Shown: piece after piece, positions 24,018 to 32,285 of the stretch
Numbering within the stretch: position 1 is the first letter of the stretch
Layout: the number at the start of each line of letters is the position of its first letter
Origin: Nesterenkonia massiliensis
Lineage (GTDB): Bacteria; Actinomycetota; Actinomycetes; Actinomycetales; Micrococcaceae
DNA: 37,177 bases
Assembly (NCBI RefSeq): GCF_000455245.1
Contig: NZ_HG005172.1
Coordinates: 65,397 to 102,573 of the forward strand
Direction: 5' to 3'
The notes under the pieces: model-generated
Told to the model about the DNA's origin: nothing
Databases searched by the model: none
Seen by the model: the letters and a program-made list of their open reading frames with translations, nothing else
Made by a program: the position numbers and the translations under genes

Positions 24018-24077
24018 GGTTGTCGCCCCGGGGTGACAAGCGCAGGGTTGTCGAGGCACGGGGAACGGAGGTCACAG

Positions 24078-24767
24078 ATGCGCTCAACGCGGAGAAACCG
24101 CGAAGCGGGCCAGATGTCGATTCTGATGACGCTGCTGGCCCTTGCTGTGATCTTTGTAGGAATTACCCTGATGGTGATCGGTCAGGCTTCTGATGCTCGC
24201 GGCAAAGCGCAGAAGGCCGCAGATGCGGCAGCCTTGGCGGCTGCGGAACAAGCGAAAACCAGCTGGGTGAGCACCTGGCTGACTAGTCTTAGCCCCTACC
24301 GCCCTAGTCGCACGGACTCAGGCCACCTGCCGCCGGACCCCCATGGTTACGGTCTTCCCGCTGCGTGGACAGGTTCAGGGGCTGCCACGAACTATGCCGG
24401 GTTGAATAGCAATTCCACGCTGACAAGCTATGTTCCGCAACGTGCCGGGTGGCGGACTATCCACATCGAGGTGGAGACACTGTCGGAAGATCTTGAACCG
24501 GTGGGAACCGGGGATCGCTGGCTGGGAGTACCCCGCAGTACGGCGAACGCCACAGCTGAAATCCGGGTGCGACCCGGCGTCCAGTGCTTGCCGGAAGCTG
24601 ACTGGGAAACAGGCCTGGGCTCGCCAACGCTAGTTTCTTGGAGCCTGCGCTGTACAGGCCACGGATACGGTGTCATCGAAGCGACATACCGGGCAAGCAC
24701 TGGCTTCAGCGCGGAATACGACGCATCGACCTTCGGCAAGCTTTTTGAAGTCCGGTTGGTGGGCTGA
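24078..24767 (+). CDS. TadG-like pilus protein
   Basis: A 229-aa protein with the TadG/Tad N-terminal pattern: a short basic leader, EAGQMSILMTLLAL (G11 then QMSIL without the Glu5 of true pilins), a hydrophobic helix (14-36), and DARGKAQKAADAAALAAAEQAK characteristic of the family. The remainder is extracytoplasmic with four cysteines in no recognisable domain. ATG 24078 is preceded by GGAACGGAGG (24062-24071) with a 6-base spacer, so the longer frame from 24033 is not used. Probably a minor envelope component of the pilus. Confidence 0.8.
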   Translation: MRSTRRNREAGQMSILMTLLALAVIFVGITLMVIGQASDARGKAQKAADAAALAAAEQAKTSWVSTWLTSLSPYRPSRTDSGHLPPDPHGYGLPAAWTGSGAATNYAGLNSNSTLTSYVPQRAGWRTIHIEVETLSEDLEPVGTGDRWLGVPRSTANATAEIRVRPGVQCLPEADWETGLGSPTLVSWSLRCTGHGYGVIEATYRASTGFSAEYDASTFGKLFEVRLVG

Positions 24768-24769
24768 TT

Positions 24770-24786
24770 GCCGGTAGGGCACCGGC
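24770..24786 (+). terminator. Short hairpin after the tadG-like gene
   Basis: GCCGGT (24770-24775) pairs with ACCGGC (24781-24786) around a 5-base loop, starting 3 bases after the stop codon and just before array F. It lacks a T-run, so it is a weak candidate terminator. Confidence 0.4.
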
Positions 24787-24791
24787 TGACC

Positions 24792-24887
24792 TTGGGTCCC
24801 GATTTGGGCCCTGCGATTGTCGTTTTGGGCCTGGAGTCGGGTTCGGTGCCTCATGCCCTCAACGATGGCCTTTCCTAGATTGGACTA
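24792..24887 (+). promoter_or_regulatory. Giant-pilin promoter with GG-octamer array (F)
   Basis: The clearest array in the window: TTGGGTCC (24792), TTGGGCCC (24804), TTGGGCCT (24825), TCGGGTTC (24837), spaced 12-21-12 with gaps of 4, 13 and 4 bases. The two pairs repeat with a 33-base period, about three helical turns. TAGATT (24876-24881) is the best minus-10, 39 bases after the last half-site begins, further than in array E. Expected start near 24888, leaving a 60-base leader. Confidence 0.6.
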
Positions 24888-24947
24888 CGAGAGAGACATC
24901 CCAGCCCGGATGGGCTGAGCAACCTGTACGGAGCGGAAGAGCGTCAT

Positions 24948-26417
24948 ATGTCGGAGCGCCGAGTGATTCGGAACATCCCTGCACACCAGGTAAGTGCGCA
25001 GGGGGATCTCCGTCCTGCGTGCCGAGAGCGTGGTGCCAGCACTATCGAGTACGTGGCGATGACGGTGCTCACCGGAATCCTCGTGCTGGCGCTGATTGCT
25101 GTTCCTGCAGCCCCGCAATTGCGCGGCGCCATCAGTGATCTCATCTGTGAGATCACCTCATATCTGCCCGGAGGCGGCGGAGGTGAGTGCGGGGGAGACC
25201 TCCTCACCGAAGAGGATTTTCAGACTCGCTGCACTATTAGTTCAACCTCGCAAAATGCTGGGTCCACCGTAGATATCGCATGGGTTTCTCTGGGCGGAGA
25301 CGCCGGGCTCTCGTGGAAGGAATACAGTGACGGGGAGTTCCACGTCACGATCATGGATGGGTATTCAGCCGGTGCGAATGTCAATACGGGCGTGACCTGG
25401 GGTAAGAACGTTACCGTCGGCGGCGCCAGTGCCAATGCGGGTATTGAATTGGGATACGGGAACGGCGATACCTGGGTGTTTGACGACCGTGAAGAAGCTC
25501 AAGCTTTTGTTGATGACATGCAGGGCTATGTGGATTCCAACTGGAACTACGTACCTGTGCTCGGGCCGATCTTTAACAGCCCCCCTGAGCCGCCGGGGGA
25601 ACCCAATGTGACTCACCATCAGTTCAGCCTTGAAGGCGACGTCGGGGGCAACGCCTCCTTGCGACCTGGTTTTCAAAGCGACGAAGACGAGGACGGAAAC
25701 CGCCAGCATTCTGGTTCATTCAGTCATGACTGGCTGCCCTCAATCAGCGGCAGCGCCTCGCTGAACGGCAATGTCAACGTCGCAACCACCCACGGCGAAG
25801 ACCCAGCGGATACGACACGGGCATACACTTTCACCGGCAATTTCTCAGCTCAGGCTGGCGGTGGAGTATACGAGTGGGATTTTGATCCCCAGTATCAAGT
25901 GGAGGAGTCGTTTACTGTGGTCGAAGATGCCAACGGCGAGATTATTGGCCTGACCTTCACCGCAGGGACCGTGACGGGGACCAGTGGTGACTACACCAGC
26001 GAGGTGTACTCCACGTCCATAGATATCGAGTCTGACGCACAGCGTGAAGTGGTCATGGATTGGATGAGCGATCCAGTGGGTGGCCTGCCAGCCGGAGTGC
26101 TTCCCAACGCTCAGGGAATTACAGAACCACCAGAGGACCTGAGCGGAAGCGCTCAGTACTACCCCACCCCCGATGGCAGCCAGAGCCTCAATCCCCTCGA
26201 GCAGCTGATGTATGAGCGCGGAGTCACCACCCACGATGTGCATTCCGGCGTTTCCGAAGATGGTGGTTTTGGGTTCCGTGCGAAGATTCTCGGGGTTGGC
26301 GGGGGTTACGGACGAAACCTCGGATCCAGCGAAGAGACTCTTGAAGAATCGAATTATCTTGCCCCTCCCGACTACCCTGGTGGATCTCGCGAATTCCAAC
26401 CGAACCCTAACTGCTAA
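24948..26417 (+). CDS. Giant Flp-type prepilin with a large beta-rich passenger
   Basis: A 489-aa protein whose first 60 residues are a Flp prepilin: basic leader ending at G29, then ASTIEYVA (E34, Y35) and a hydrophobic helix (36-60). Instead of stopping, it continues with a Gly-rich hinge (GGGGGECGG) and over 400 residues of Gly/Ser/Asn/Thr-rich, strand-forming sequence with alternating SGS-N-N patterns reminiscent of autotransporter or adhesin repeats. Three cysteines lie near the hinge and one is the last residue. Normal Flp subunits are about 60 residues. A surface-exposed adhesin or tip subunit displayed by the pilus is inferred. ATG 24948 has GGAAGAG at 6-base spacing. Confidence 0.8.
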   Translation: MSERRVIRNIPAHQVSAQGDLRPACRERGASTIEYVAMTVLTGILVLALIAVPAAPQLRGAISDLICEITSYLPGGGGGECGGDLLTEEDFQTRCTISSTSQNAGSTVDIAWVSLGGDAGLSWKEYSDGEFHVTIMDGYSAGANVNTGVTWGKNVTVGGASANAGIELGYGNGDTWVFDDREEAQAFVDDMQGYVDSNWNYVPVLGPIFNSPPEPPGEPNVTHHQFSLEGDVGGNASLRPGFQSDEDEDGNRQHSGSFSHDWLPSISGSASLNGNVNVATTHGEDPADTTRAYTFTGNFSAQAGGGVYEWDFDPQYQVEESFTVVEDANGEIIGLTFTAGTVTGTSGDYTSEVYSTSIDIESDAQREVVMDWMSDPVGGLPAGVLPNAQGITEPPEDLSGSAQYYPTPDGSQSLNPLEQLMYERGVTTHDVHSGVSEDGGFGFRAKILGVGGGYGRNLGSSEETLEESNYLAPPDYPGGSREFQPNPNC

Positions 26418-26442
26418 TACATCTGCTGAAAGGACCCAAACG

Positions 26443-26991
26443 ATGAGAAGAGGCAGCATATTGCTGGGCTTGGCTGGTGTGCTGATGGTGAGCTCAGCTA
26501 GCTGCGGCAGCGACGGCGGCAGCGGGGACAGCGCGGCCAATACGCACGTTGGACCGGTCAGCTTCGAGCTTCCTGAGGGGATCCAGGAGGCCTACCGGGA
26601 CGCAGAGCGTGAGGGTGGCTGGGTTGCCGAGTACGTTGACAACGAAGAAAGCGCGGGAGCATTCATCGGGGTCTGGCGCTTCAGAGAGACCCCTCCGTCG
26701 GCAAGTGCGGCTGCAACTGAGATGGCTGTGCAGGTGCGTGCTTCGGGAACCCACCCCGGGATCAGCACGAGTGAGGGCGGGGATGTTGACATCCCAGGAG
26801 CTGAAGATGCTTCCATCGTGAATTTCACCCTGGAGGATTCAGCTGAGAACATCTCTGGCCGCTGGTGGATGCTCGTGGATCCAGAGGAGGATGTCGCCGT
26901 CACCGTGGAGTATTACGGCAGCGACGTCACTGAAGAAGACCTCGATCGTTTTCAGGAATCTCTGACATTGGACTCAGAGCAGAGCTGGTGA
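26443..26991 (+). CDS. Lipoprotein downstream of the giant pilin
   Basis: A 182-aa protein with a lipoprotein signal (SASC, C21; the position three before the cysteine is Ser rather than the usual Leu), a Gly/Ser/Asp linker, and a globular alpha/beta domain of about 140 residues containing strand-rich WWMLVDPEEDVAVTVEYYG. The domain has the size and pattern of small secreted chaperone-like or DUF-type lipoproteins, but I cannot assign it. ATG 26443 follows GAAAGGA (26428-26434) with an 8-base spacer. Probably co-transcribed with the giant pilin, 25 bases away, and could be its periplasm-side chaperone or wall partner. Confidence 0.75.
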   Translation: MRRGSILLGLAGVLMVSSASCGSDGGSGDSAANTHVGPVSFELPEGIQEAYRDAEREGGWVAEYVDNEESAGAFIGVWRFRETPPSASAAATEMAVQVRASGTHPGISTSEGGDVDIPGAEDASIVNFTLEDSAENISGRWWMLVDPEEDVAVTVEYYGSDVTEEDLDRFQESLTLDSEQSW

Positions 26992-27023
26992 AGATCAAGC
27001 GCAGGATGAGGAATAGGTAGATC

Positions 27024-27389
27024 ATGGACTTATGGCGCGCCTGGCTCATCGCGGGGTCAGTGTTTCTCGGACTGAACTTCGTCTTGAGCATTACCGTCGG
27101 ATACGCCAATTTCTACGTCTATGCGCTGTGTCCCTTGCTGGCGGGTTTGGCAGCTTCGCTTTATCACTCCGAACGCGGGGTGGGAGGCTGGCTTCGGCAT
27201 CTCTTCGCCGTATTGCCAGCGCCCGCAGTCGCCAATGGCGCGTGGTCCTTGATGGCCGAGCAGCCCGACAGCCTTGGAGCCTGGGGCGTCTTTGTGCTGT
27301 CTATGGCCATCGCTGCAGGACTCTCGGCTTGTGGATTAGGGATTGCCATGCTGATCCGTTGGAAATTTGTTCAGACGTCAGTCGCCTGA
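27024..27389 (+). CDS. Small polytopic membrane protein, paralogue of the one at 9457
   Basis: A 121-aa protein with about four membrane helices, matching the protein at 9457 along its length: MD..RAW, YALCPLLAGLAASLYHSE, GGWLRHLFAVLPAPA, and a G.G.AMLIRW end. The start ATG 27024 is preceded by GAGGAATAGG. It is the last plus-strand gene of the tad region, convergent with xseB. Function unknown; having paralogues at both ends suggests an ancient duplication of an accessory membrane factor. Confidence 0.8.
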   Translation: MDLWRAWLIAGSVFLGLNFVLSITVGYANFYVYALCPLLAGLAASLYHSERGVGGWLRHLFAVLPAPAVANGAWSLMAEQPDSLGAWGVFVLSMAIAAGLSACGLGIAMLIRWKFVQTSVA

Positions 27390-27436
27390 GATCAGCCCAA
27401 CATAGTCCGGCGGCATTAACGTGGGGTCTCCCAACC

Positions 27437-27709
27437 TCAGCCCTTATTGTCGTCCAGCTGCTGGCGCACCTCGGCCAGGCGCGCTGAGGCGCCGTCGAGC
27501 CAGCGCTCGCAGCGATCAGCAAGGGCCTCACCGCGCTGCCACAGCGCCAGGGACTCCTCCAGCGGTGCTCCGCCGGTCTCTAGTTTGGTGACCACCGTGA
27601 TCAGCTCGTCACGGGCCTGCTCGTAGCTCATCTGCTCGATGTCATCGACCCTCGCAGTGCTGAAACCCTGGGTGTTGGATCCTTCAGTGCCAGATGCTGC
27701 TGCGCTCAT
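27437..27709 (-). CDS. xseB: Exodeoxyribonuclease VII small subunit
   Basis: A 90-aa protein with the XseB core: MSYEQARDELITVVTKLETGGAPLEESLALWQRGEAL followed by an amphipathic helical tail. Several copies bind one XseA to form the ssDNA exonuclease that degrades single strands in mismatch and recombination repair. Its ATG overlaps the last bases of xseA (27706-27709), so the two are coupled. Typical length. Confidence 0.95.
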   Translation of the reverse strand: MSAAASGTEGSNTQGFSTARVDDIEQMSYEQARDELITVVTKLETGGAPLEESLALWQRGEALADRCERWLDGASARLAEVRQQLDDNKG

Positions 27710-29010
27710 GCTCTCTTCTCCTCATACACTTCTGTGACGTCTGCATCGAACTCGCCGGAGGCCACCATGACCCGCACCCCGGCACCCGGGGTCAGCTGGG
27801 AAGCATCGCGCACAATAGTCCGACCGTTCGTATCTGAACCAGTACTGGTGGTTTGGACTACCGCATACCCGCGGTCCAACGTGGACTGCGGGGAGAGTCC
27901 GGTGACCCGGGCGCGGGTATGTGACACCCAGTCAGCGGCACGGCCCACGGCAGCCTCCGCCGAGACCAAGGCACGACGACGAAGCCCGGTCAGCTCCTCA
28001 GCGCGGGTGGAGATCATAGTCTCCGGGCGCTGCAAGGCCGGCCGGGTGCGAATCGCGGCAAGTGCCTCATACTCACGGCTGATCATCCGCTGAACACCGG
28101 AGGACATGCGCGAACGGGCCTCCGTCAGTCCCGAACGCTCCAGGGCCTCATCCGGTACCAGCAGCTTTGCAGAGCCGGTCGGCGTGGAGGCACGCACATC
28201 TGCGACCTCATCCAGCAGCGGCCGATCCGCCTCATGCCCGATAGCTGAGACCACCGGAGTCTGCGCATGGGAAACTGCGCGAATCAGGCGTTCATCCGAG
28301 AAGGGTAGGACGACTTCTTCTAATGCGCCGCCGCCCCGGGCGATGACAATGACATCCACCTCAGGGTGCGCATCCAGCTCCACCAGTGCAGCTACCACCT
28401 CAGCAGGTGCGGTTGGCCCCTGGGTGGCGACCTCGCGGATCTCAAACTGCGCTGCTGCCCACCGGGTGTGAACATTGCGCAGGATGTCCTTCTTCGCGTC
28501 TGAATCCCGGCCTGTGATCAAGCCAATGCGAGCCGGGAGTACCGGAAGCGGTTTCTTGCGGGCGGCGTCGAATAAGCCCTCTGAGGCCAGCTGGTGCTTC
28601 AGCTGCTCAACCCGCGCCAGCAGGTCCCCAAGCCCTACCGGCTGCATCTGCTGGGTCACCAGGCTCAACCGACCTGATTTCTCATAGAGATTCGGCTTTA
28701 CCAGCGCCACCACTCGGGCCCCAGGAGTCACCGTGCCTGCCAGTCCGCCAGCCACATTGCGCCAGGCCACGGCAGAGAAGGAAACCTCCTGCTCAAGGTC
28801 ACGCAAAGTCATCCAGGCGGTACCGTTGCGCAGATTGAACTCCACTAACTGGCCCTCCACCCAGGTGGGGGTGACTCGATCAATATGGGCGCGCAGCTTG
28901 CCGGAGAAATGACTCAGCGGCCAGGGAGTCTCCGGGGAGGTCTCCTGGGCTGAAGCGGGGATCGCCGAGAGCGGAAGTGGCTCTTTGGAGGCAGGCTCTT
29001 GGTAGTTCAT
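27706..29010 (-). CDS. xseA: Exodeoxyribonuclease VII large subunit
   Basis: A 434-aa catalytic subunit of exonuclease VII. OB-fold N-terminal domain (WPLSHFSGKLRAHIDRV, GQLVEFNLRNGTAWMTLRD), then the exonuclease domain with IGLITGRDSDAKKDILRNVHTRW, VIVIARGGGALEEV, and SAIGHEADRPLLDEVADVRASTPT, all hallmark blocks. A helical domain and a C-terminal beta end follow. The ATG 29010 is preceded by TAGTCT (29025-29020) 9 bases away and AAGGAGT too close to serve as a normal ribosome site, so a very short leader is likely. Operon with xseB. Confidence 0.96.
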   Translation of the reverse strand: MNYQEPASKEPLPLSAIPASAQETSPETPWPLSHFSGKLRAHIDRVTPTWVEGQLVEFNLRNGTAWMTLRDLEQEVSFSAVAWRNVAGGLAGTVTPGARVVALVKPNLYEKSGRLSLVTQQMQPVGLGDLLARVEQLKHQLASEGLFDAARKKPLPVLPARIGLITGRDSDAKKDILRNVHTRWAAAQFEIREVATQGPTAPAEVVAALVELDAHPEVDVIVIARGGGALEEVVLPFSDERLIRAVSHAQTPVVSAIGHEADRPLLDEVADVRASTPTGSAKLLVPDEALERSGLTEARSRMSSGVQRMISREYEALAAIRTRPALQRPETMISTRAEELTGLRRRALVSAEAAVGRAADWVSHTRARVTGLSPQSTLDRGYAVVQTTSTGSDTNGRTIVRDASQLTPGAGVRVMVASGEFDADVTEVYEEKRA

Positions 29011-29058
29011 ACTCCTTAAAGACTAACCGCGGACACGGACAAAGGAACCGGAGGGCGA

Positions 29059-29985
29059 ATGCGTCAGCTGCTCAGTGTGCTCAGCCTGGTGCTGGCCGGA
29101 CTGCTCTCAGCGGCCACACTGGCCGGCTATCAGGTCGATCAGCTGCTGCGTACCGAAGAGCCTGTCCGCCAGATCGCTGGCGACCTGCCGCAGCAGGAAG
29201 AGTTCTCTGATGCTGTCTCCGAGATGATCGTCACCGACCTGACATCGCGGCTGCCGGCCGGCCTGGACCAGCATGTTCCCGGCGGAGTGGAATCTATGGT
29301 CTCTGGCATCATCGGCCCGCTGATCAATAATGAGCGGACGGTGGCTGCCTGGGATGAGACCCTGCAGACCACGCGGAGTACCTACACCGGCCAGCTGGAA
29401 CGGCTCTTCGAAACTGGCAGCACCGGGAAACCGCAGGAACTAGCTATCGACGTCGACCTCTCGCCTGTCGCCGCTGCTATCACCGAGCCGCTGCGCGAAG
29501 GCCTGGAACAGTCCCTGGGCTGGCTGCCGTTTATCGACACGCAGAGCTTCGAATTCCTGGCCCCAGAGATTGTGGTGGACATTGAGGCTGTCACCGATGA
29601 GGAAGCCGACCCGTACACCTGGGCCACGGCGGCCACCGCCAGCCAATACTGGGTCTGGTTCGGGATCGCGGCAGCCGCACTTATGATCCTCGGCCTCATA
29701 ATCGGACCCGGCAAGAGTCGCTGGATCGCCCTGGCATTGGGCGGGCTCACGGCTGCGGGTCTGGGCCTCTGGGTAGCGACCACCGCGGCCGCACCTGACT
29801 TCCAGCACCTGGCCCAGCTGCCCCAAGCCGCCGGCGTGATCCTGGAGCACGTGCAGACCAGCTATACCGAATGGGCCCAGCCCGCCTGGTGGATCTTCGC
29901 CGCTGCCGCCGGCTTCGTCGTCGTCATCGGTGTGCTCGCAGCAGTGGTGGCGCCTTCGGCCTCAGCGCGTCGTCGTCACCTGTGA
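29059..29985 (+). CDS. Conserved membrane protein, hypothetical
   Basis: A 308-aa protein with an N-terminal membrane segment (about 4-24), a long extracytoplasmic helical domain (30-190), and three C-terminal membrane helices (about 195-215, 222-243, 275-300), ending with a basic ARRRHL. I do not recognise a functional family. It is divergent from xseA with 48 bases between starts. The Shine-Dalgarno GGAGG is 5 bases before ATG 29059. Function unknown. Confidence 0.8.
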   Translation: MRQLLSVLSLVLAGLLSAATLAGYQVDQLLRTEEPVRQIAGDLPQQEEFSDAVSEMIVTDLTSRLPAGLDQHVPGGVESMVSGIIGPLINNERTVAAWDETLQTTRSTYTGQLERLFETGSTGKPQELAIDVDLSPVAAAITEPLREGLEQSLGWLPFIDTQSFEFLAPEIVVDIEAVTDEEADPYTWATAATASQYWVWFGIAAAALMILGLIIGPGKSRWIALALGGLTAAGLGLWVATTAAAPDFQHLAQLPQAAGVILEHVQTSYTEWAQPAWWIFAAAAGFVVVIGVLAAVVAPSASARRRHL

Positions 29986-30054
29986 TTGTGCTTCTCAGCT
30001 GTGAGAACAGACACCTCAGGCCGCCCCGGGGAGAGTCTGTTCAGGTCTGGCCGC

Positions 30055-30067
30055 TAAACTTCACCCC
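30055..30067 (+). promoter_or_regulatory. Leaderless promoter element of ispH
   Basis: TAAACT (30055-30060) lies 7 bases before ATG 30068, with no Shine-Dalgarno sequence, so transcription probably starts at the start codon. Confidence 0.45.
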
Positions 30068-31201
30068 ATGACCACCGCCACCCAGGCCGCCCCCGAAACC
30101 TCCGCCGAGCAGCGCCGCAAGCACATATCAGTGCCTACGCCGATGGTGCCGCGCAAACGCCGCAGCCCTGCAGAGATCGCTGCTGACTCCACCGTGGAAG
30201 GTCCGCGCAAAGTGCTGTTGGCCGCCCCGCGCGGCTACTGCGCAGGCGTGGACCGCGCCGTCGTCGCTGTGGAGAAAGCCCTCGAGCAGTACGGTGCCCC
30301 GGTGTATGTGCGCAAAGAAATCGTGCACAACCGGCATGTGGTGGAGACCCTGACCGAGAAGGGCGTGATCTTCGTTGAAGAGGCCGACGAGGTCCCCGAA
30401 GGTGAGCTGCTGATCTTCTCAGCCCACGGGGTCTCGCCTGCGGTCAAGGATCTGGCTGCCTCCCGAAGCCTGCAGACCATTGACGCCACATGCCCGCTGG
30501 TGACCAAGGTCCACCGCGAGGCGGTGCGATTCACCACCAAGGATGACTTCCACATTCTGCTGATCGGCCACGACGGTCACGAGGAAGTAGAAGGCACTTA
30601 CGGCCACGCCCCGGAACGCACCACCATTGTCAACGGCCCATGGGAAGTGGATCAGATCGAGGTGCCGGACCCGGATAAGCTGATCTGGCTCTCGCAGACC
30701 ACCCTTTCGGTAGATGAAACCATGGAGACCGTCAAGAAACTGCGCGAGCGCTTCCCGAACCTGCAGGACCCGCCCAGCGACGATATCTGCTACGCCACTT
30801 CCAACCGCCAGGCCGCCATCAAGAAGATCGCCCCGGAAGCTGATCTGGTCATCGTGGTGGGCTCCGCGAACTCTTCAAACTCCGTGCGGCTGAAAGAGGT
30901 CGCCCTGGAATACGGAGCCAAGCGCGCTGAGCGTGTGGACTTCGCCAACCAGGTGGATGAATCCTGGTTCACCGATGCCCAGACCATCGGCGTCACTTCC
31001 GGTGCTTCGGTGCCGGAGGTATTGGTCCAGGACGTGCTGCGGCTGCTGGCCGAATACGGCTACGGCGACCCGGAGGAAGTGGTCACCGCCGAAGAAGACA
31101 TCGTCTTCTCGCTGCCCAAGGAGATCCGCAAGGCTCTGCAGGAGGCAGGTCACGACGACGTCGGCCGCGGCGGACGCAAGCGCACCGCCTGCAGCGACTG
31201 A
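30068..31201 (+). CDS. ispH: 4-hydroxy-3-methylbut-2-enyl diphosphate reductase
   Basis: The 377-aa final enzyme of the MEP isoprenoid pathway, reducing HMBPP to IPP and DMAPP. It carries the three cysteines that hold the iron-sulfur cluster: C58 in [13 protein letters not shown]142 in [11 protein letters not shown], and C241 in [11 protein letters not shown], with [15 protein letters not shown] and GSANSSNS blocks. An extra N-terminal tail of about 45 residues precedes the core, common in actinobacteria. ATG 30068 appears leaderless. Followed by a non-coding stretch. Confidence 0.97.
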   Translation: MTTATQAAPETSAEQRRKHISVPTPMVPRKRRSPAEIAADSTVEGPRKVLLAAPRGYCAGVDRAVVAVEKALEQYGAPVYVRKEIVHNRHVVETLTEKGVIFVEEADEVPEGELLIFSAHGVSPAVKDLAASRSLQTIDATCPLVTKVHREAVRFTTKDDFHILLIGHDGHEEVEGTYGHAPERTTIVNGPWEVDQIEVPDPDKLIWLSQTTLSVDETMETVKKLRERFPNLQDPPSDDICYATSNRQAAIKKIAPEADLVIVVGSANSSNSVRLKEVALEYGAKRAERVDFANQVDESWFTDAQTIGVTSGASVPEVLVQDVLRLLAEYGYGDPEEVVTAEEDIVFSLPKEIRKALQEAGHDDVGRGGRKRTACSD

Positions 31202-31204
31202 GCT

Positions 31205-31343
31205 GGTCCCGCGGGCGGGGAAACCCCGCCGTGGCCATGACGTGGCCCGCACACCCGCTTGCGGGCGCACGGGTCCCTGACATCACGGCTCCACTCGCTC
31301 GGCTGAGGCCGAGCTTCACGCCTGAAGGGTCCCGCGGGCGGGG
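31205..31343. repeat. 16-bp direct repeat with hairpins in a non-coding stretch
   Basis: GGTCCCGCGGGCGGGG occurs at 31205-31220 and again at 31328-31343. The first copy continues into GGCGGGG-AAA-CCCCGCC (31214-31230), a 7-bp hairpin 13 bases past the ispH stop that could terminate its transcript. GCTCGGC-TGAG-GCCGAGC (31297-31314) forms another hairpin between the two copies. The 317-base region 31202-31518 has no supported gene. Confidence 0.7.
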
Positions 31344-31351
31344 GCTTCCCA

Positions 31352-31431
31352 TTCGGTCACGCAATGTGACGTGAGTTTGCTGTGTTTTCGCGTGAGTGAT
31401 GGCCCAGATGCGGTCATAACGCGTGACCGAA
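31352..31431. repeat. 11-bp inverted repeat
   Basis: TTCGGTCACGC (31352-31362) and GCGTGACCGAA (31421-31431) are perfect inverted repeats separated by 58 bases, in the non-coding stretch upstream of the TauE/SafE gene. They could be paired operators or a long-range stem. Confidence 0.6.
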
Positions 31432-31506
31432 CGAAGTGTCCAAGACCTGACAGGGCATGGCGCGTCGTAGGTCAGGGGGAGGCCCCGCTGACCTGCGGCT
31501 CTGGTC

Positions 31507-31518
31507 TACGATGAGCCC
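31507..31518 (+). promoter_or_regulatory. Possible leaderless promoter element
   Basis: TACGAT (31507-31512) lies 6 bases before ATG 31519; no ribosome binding site is present between them. Confidence 0.4.
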
Positions 31519-32280
31519 ATGACAGTTGTGGGCACCGTCGCCGTCATCGTGCTGGCCGTGCTCATCGGAACTATCCTGCAGCGTCTCTCGGGCACCGGCG
31601 TCGGGCTGGTGGTCGCCCCGGTACTCTCGATCCTGCTGGGCCCTGCCCTCGGGGTGCTGATCACCAATATGACCACAGTGGTCTCCGGGTTCCTCATTAT
31701 GCTCAGCGTCTGGCACGCGATCAGCTGGCGGAAGTTCTGGATCATCGCCCCCGCAGCAATACTGGGTGCTATCCCGGGAGCATGGTTGGTGGGACAGCTC
31801 TCGGCAGGATGGCTCTCCATCATCCTGGGCAGCATCGTCGTCGCCGCGCTGCTGGTCACCGTAAGTTTCCGGGCATTGCCCCAATGGGCAGGGCGAACGC
31901 CAGCCCTGGTCGCCGGACTCTTGGGCGGGTTCTTCAACACCACCTCCGGTGTCGCAGCGCCTGTGATGGTCATCTACTCCCGGCTCTCACGGTGGCAGCA
32001 GGCCTCCTTCGCAGCCACCCTGCAGCCTATTTTTATGACCATGGGTGCAGCATCGGTGATCACCAAATTGGCCATGGGATCAGTGGTCACCAACGGGGAA
32101 GCGGGCCTACCTCTGGGCTGGCTCTTCCCCGGGATTGTGCTCACCGTCCTGCTTGGCATCCTTCTTGGCGCAAAGCTCTCCAGGCGCGTCTCCGCCCGGG
32201 CCGCCCGAACACTGGCGATGACATTGGCCGGGCTGGGCGGGGCCGGGGCGATCGTGCGCGGACTCATCGAGGTGCTCTGA
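31519..32280 (+). CDS. TauE/SafE family anion permease
   Basis: A 253-aa protein with about eight membrane helices and the TauE/SafE (sulfite exporter) pattern: the N-terminal G.GVGLVVAP and the second-half GLLGGFFNTTSGVAAPVMVIY, each a membrane re-entrant repeat. Likely exports or imports a small organic or sulfur anion; substrate unknown. The stop is 5 bases before the MFS gene, so the two are an operon. Confidence 0.88.
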   Translation: MTVVGTVAVIVLAVLIGTILQRLSGTGVGLVVAPVLSILLGPALGVLITNMTTVVSGFLIMLSVWHAISWRKFWIIAPAAILGAIPGAWLVGQLSAGWLSIILGSIVVAALLVTVSFRALPQWAGRTPALVAGLLGGFFNTTSGVAAPVMVIYSRLSRWQQASFAATLQPIFMTMGAASVITKLAMGSVVTNGEAGLPLGWLFPGIVLTVLLGILLGAKLSRRVSARAARTLAMTLAGLGGAGAIVRGLIEVL

Positions 32281-32285
32281 ACCCG

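Noticed and set aside
24033-24077. Longer N-terminus of the tadG-like protein
   Set aside because: ATG 24078 has a strong ribosome site and starts directly at the basic leader; the extra residues add nothing recognisable.
31782-32285. Extended start for the MFS transporter
   Set aside because: It lies inside the TauE/SafE gene in another frame with no transporter similarity; ATG 32286 gives a normal MFS start.
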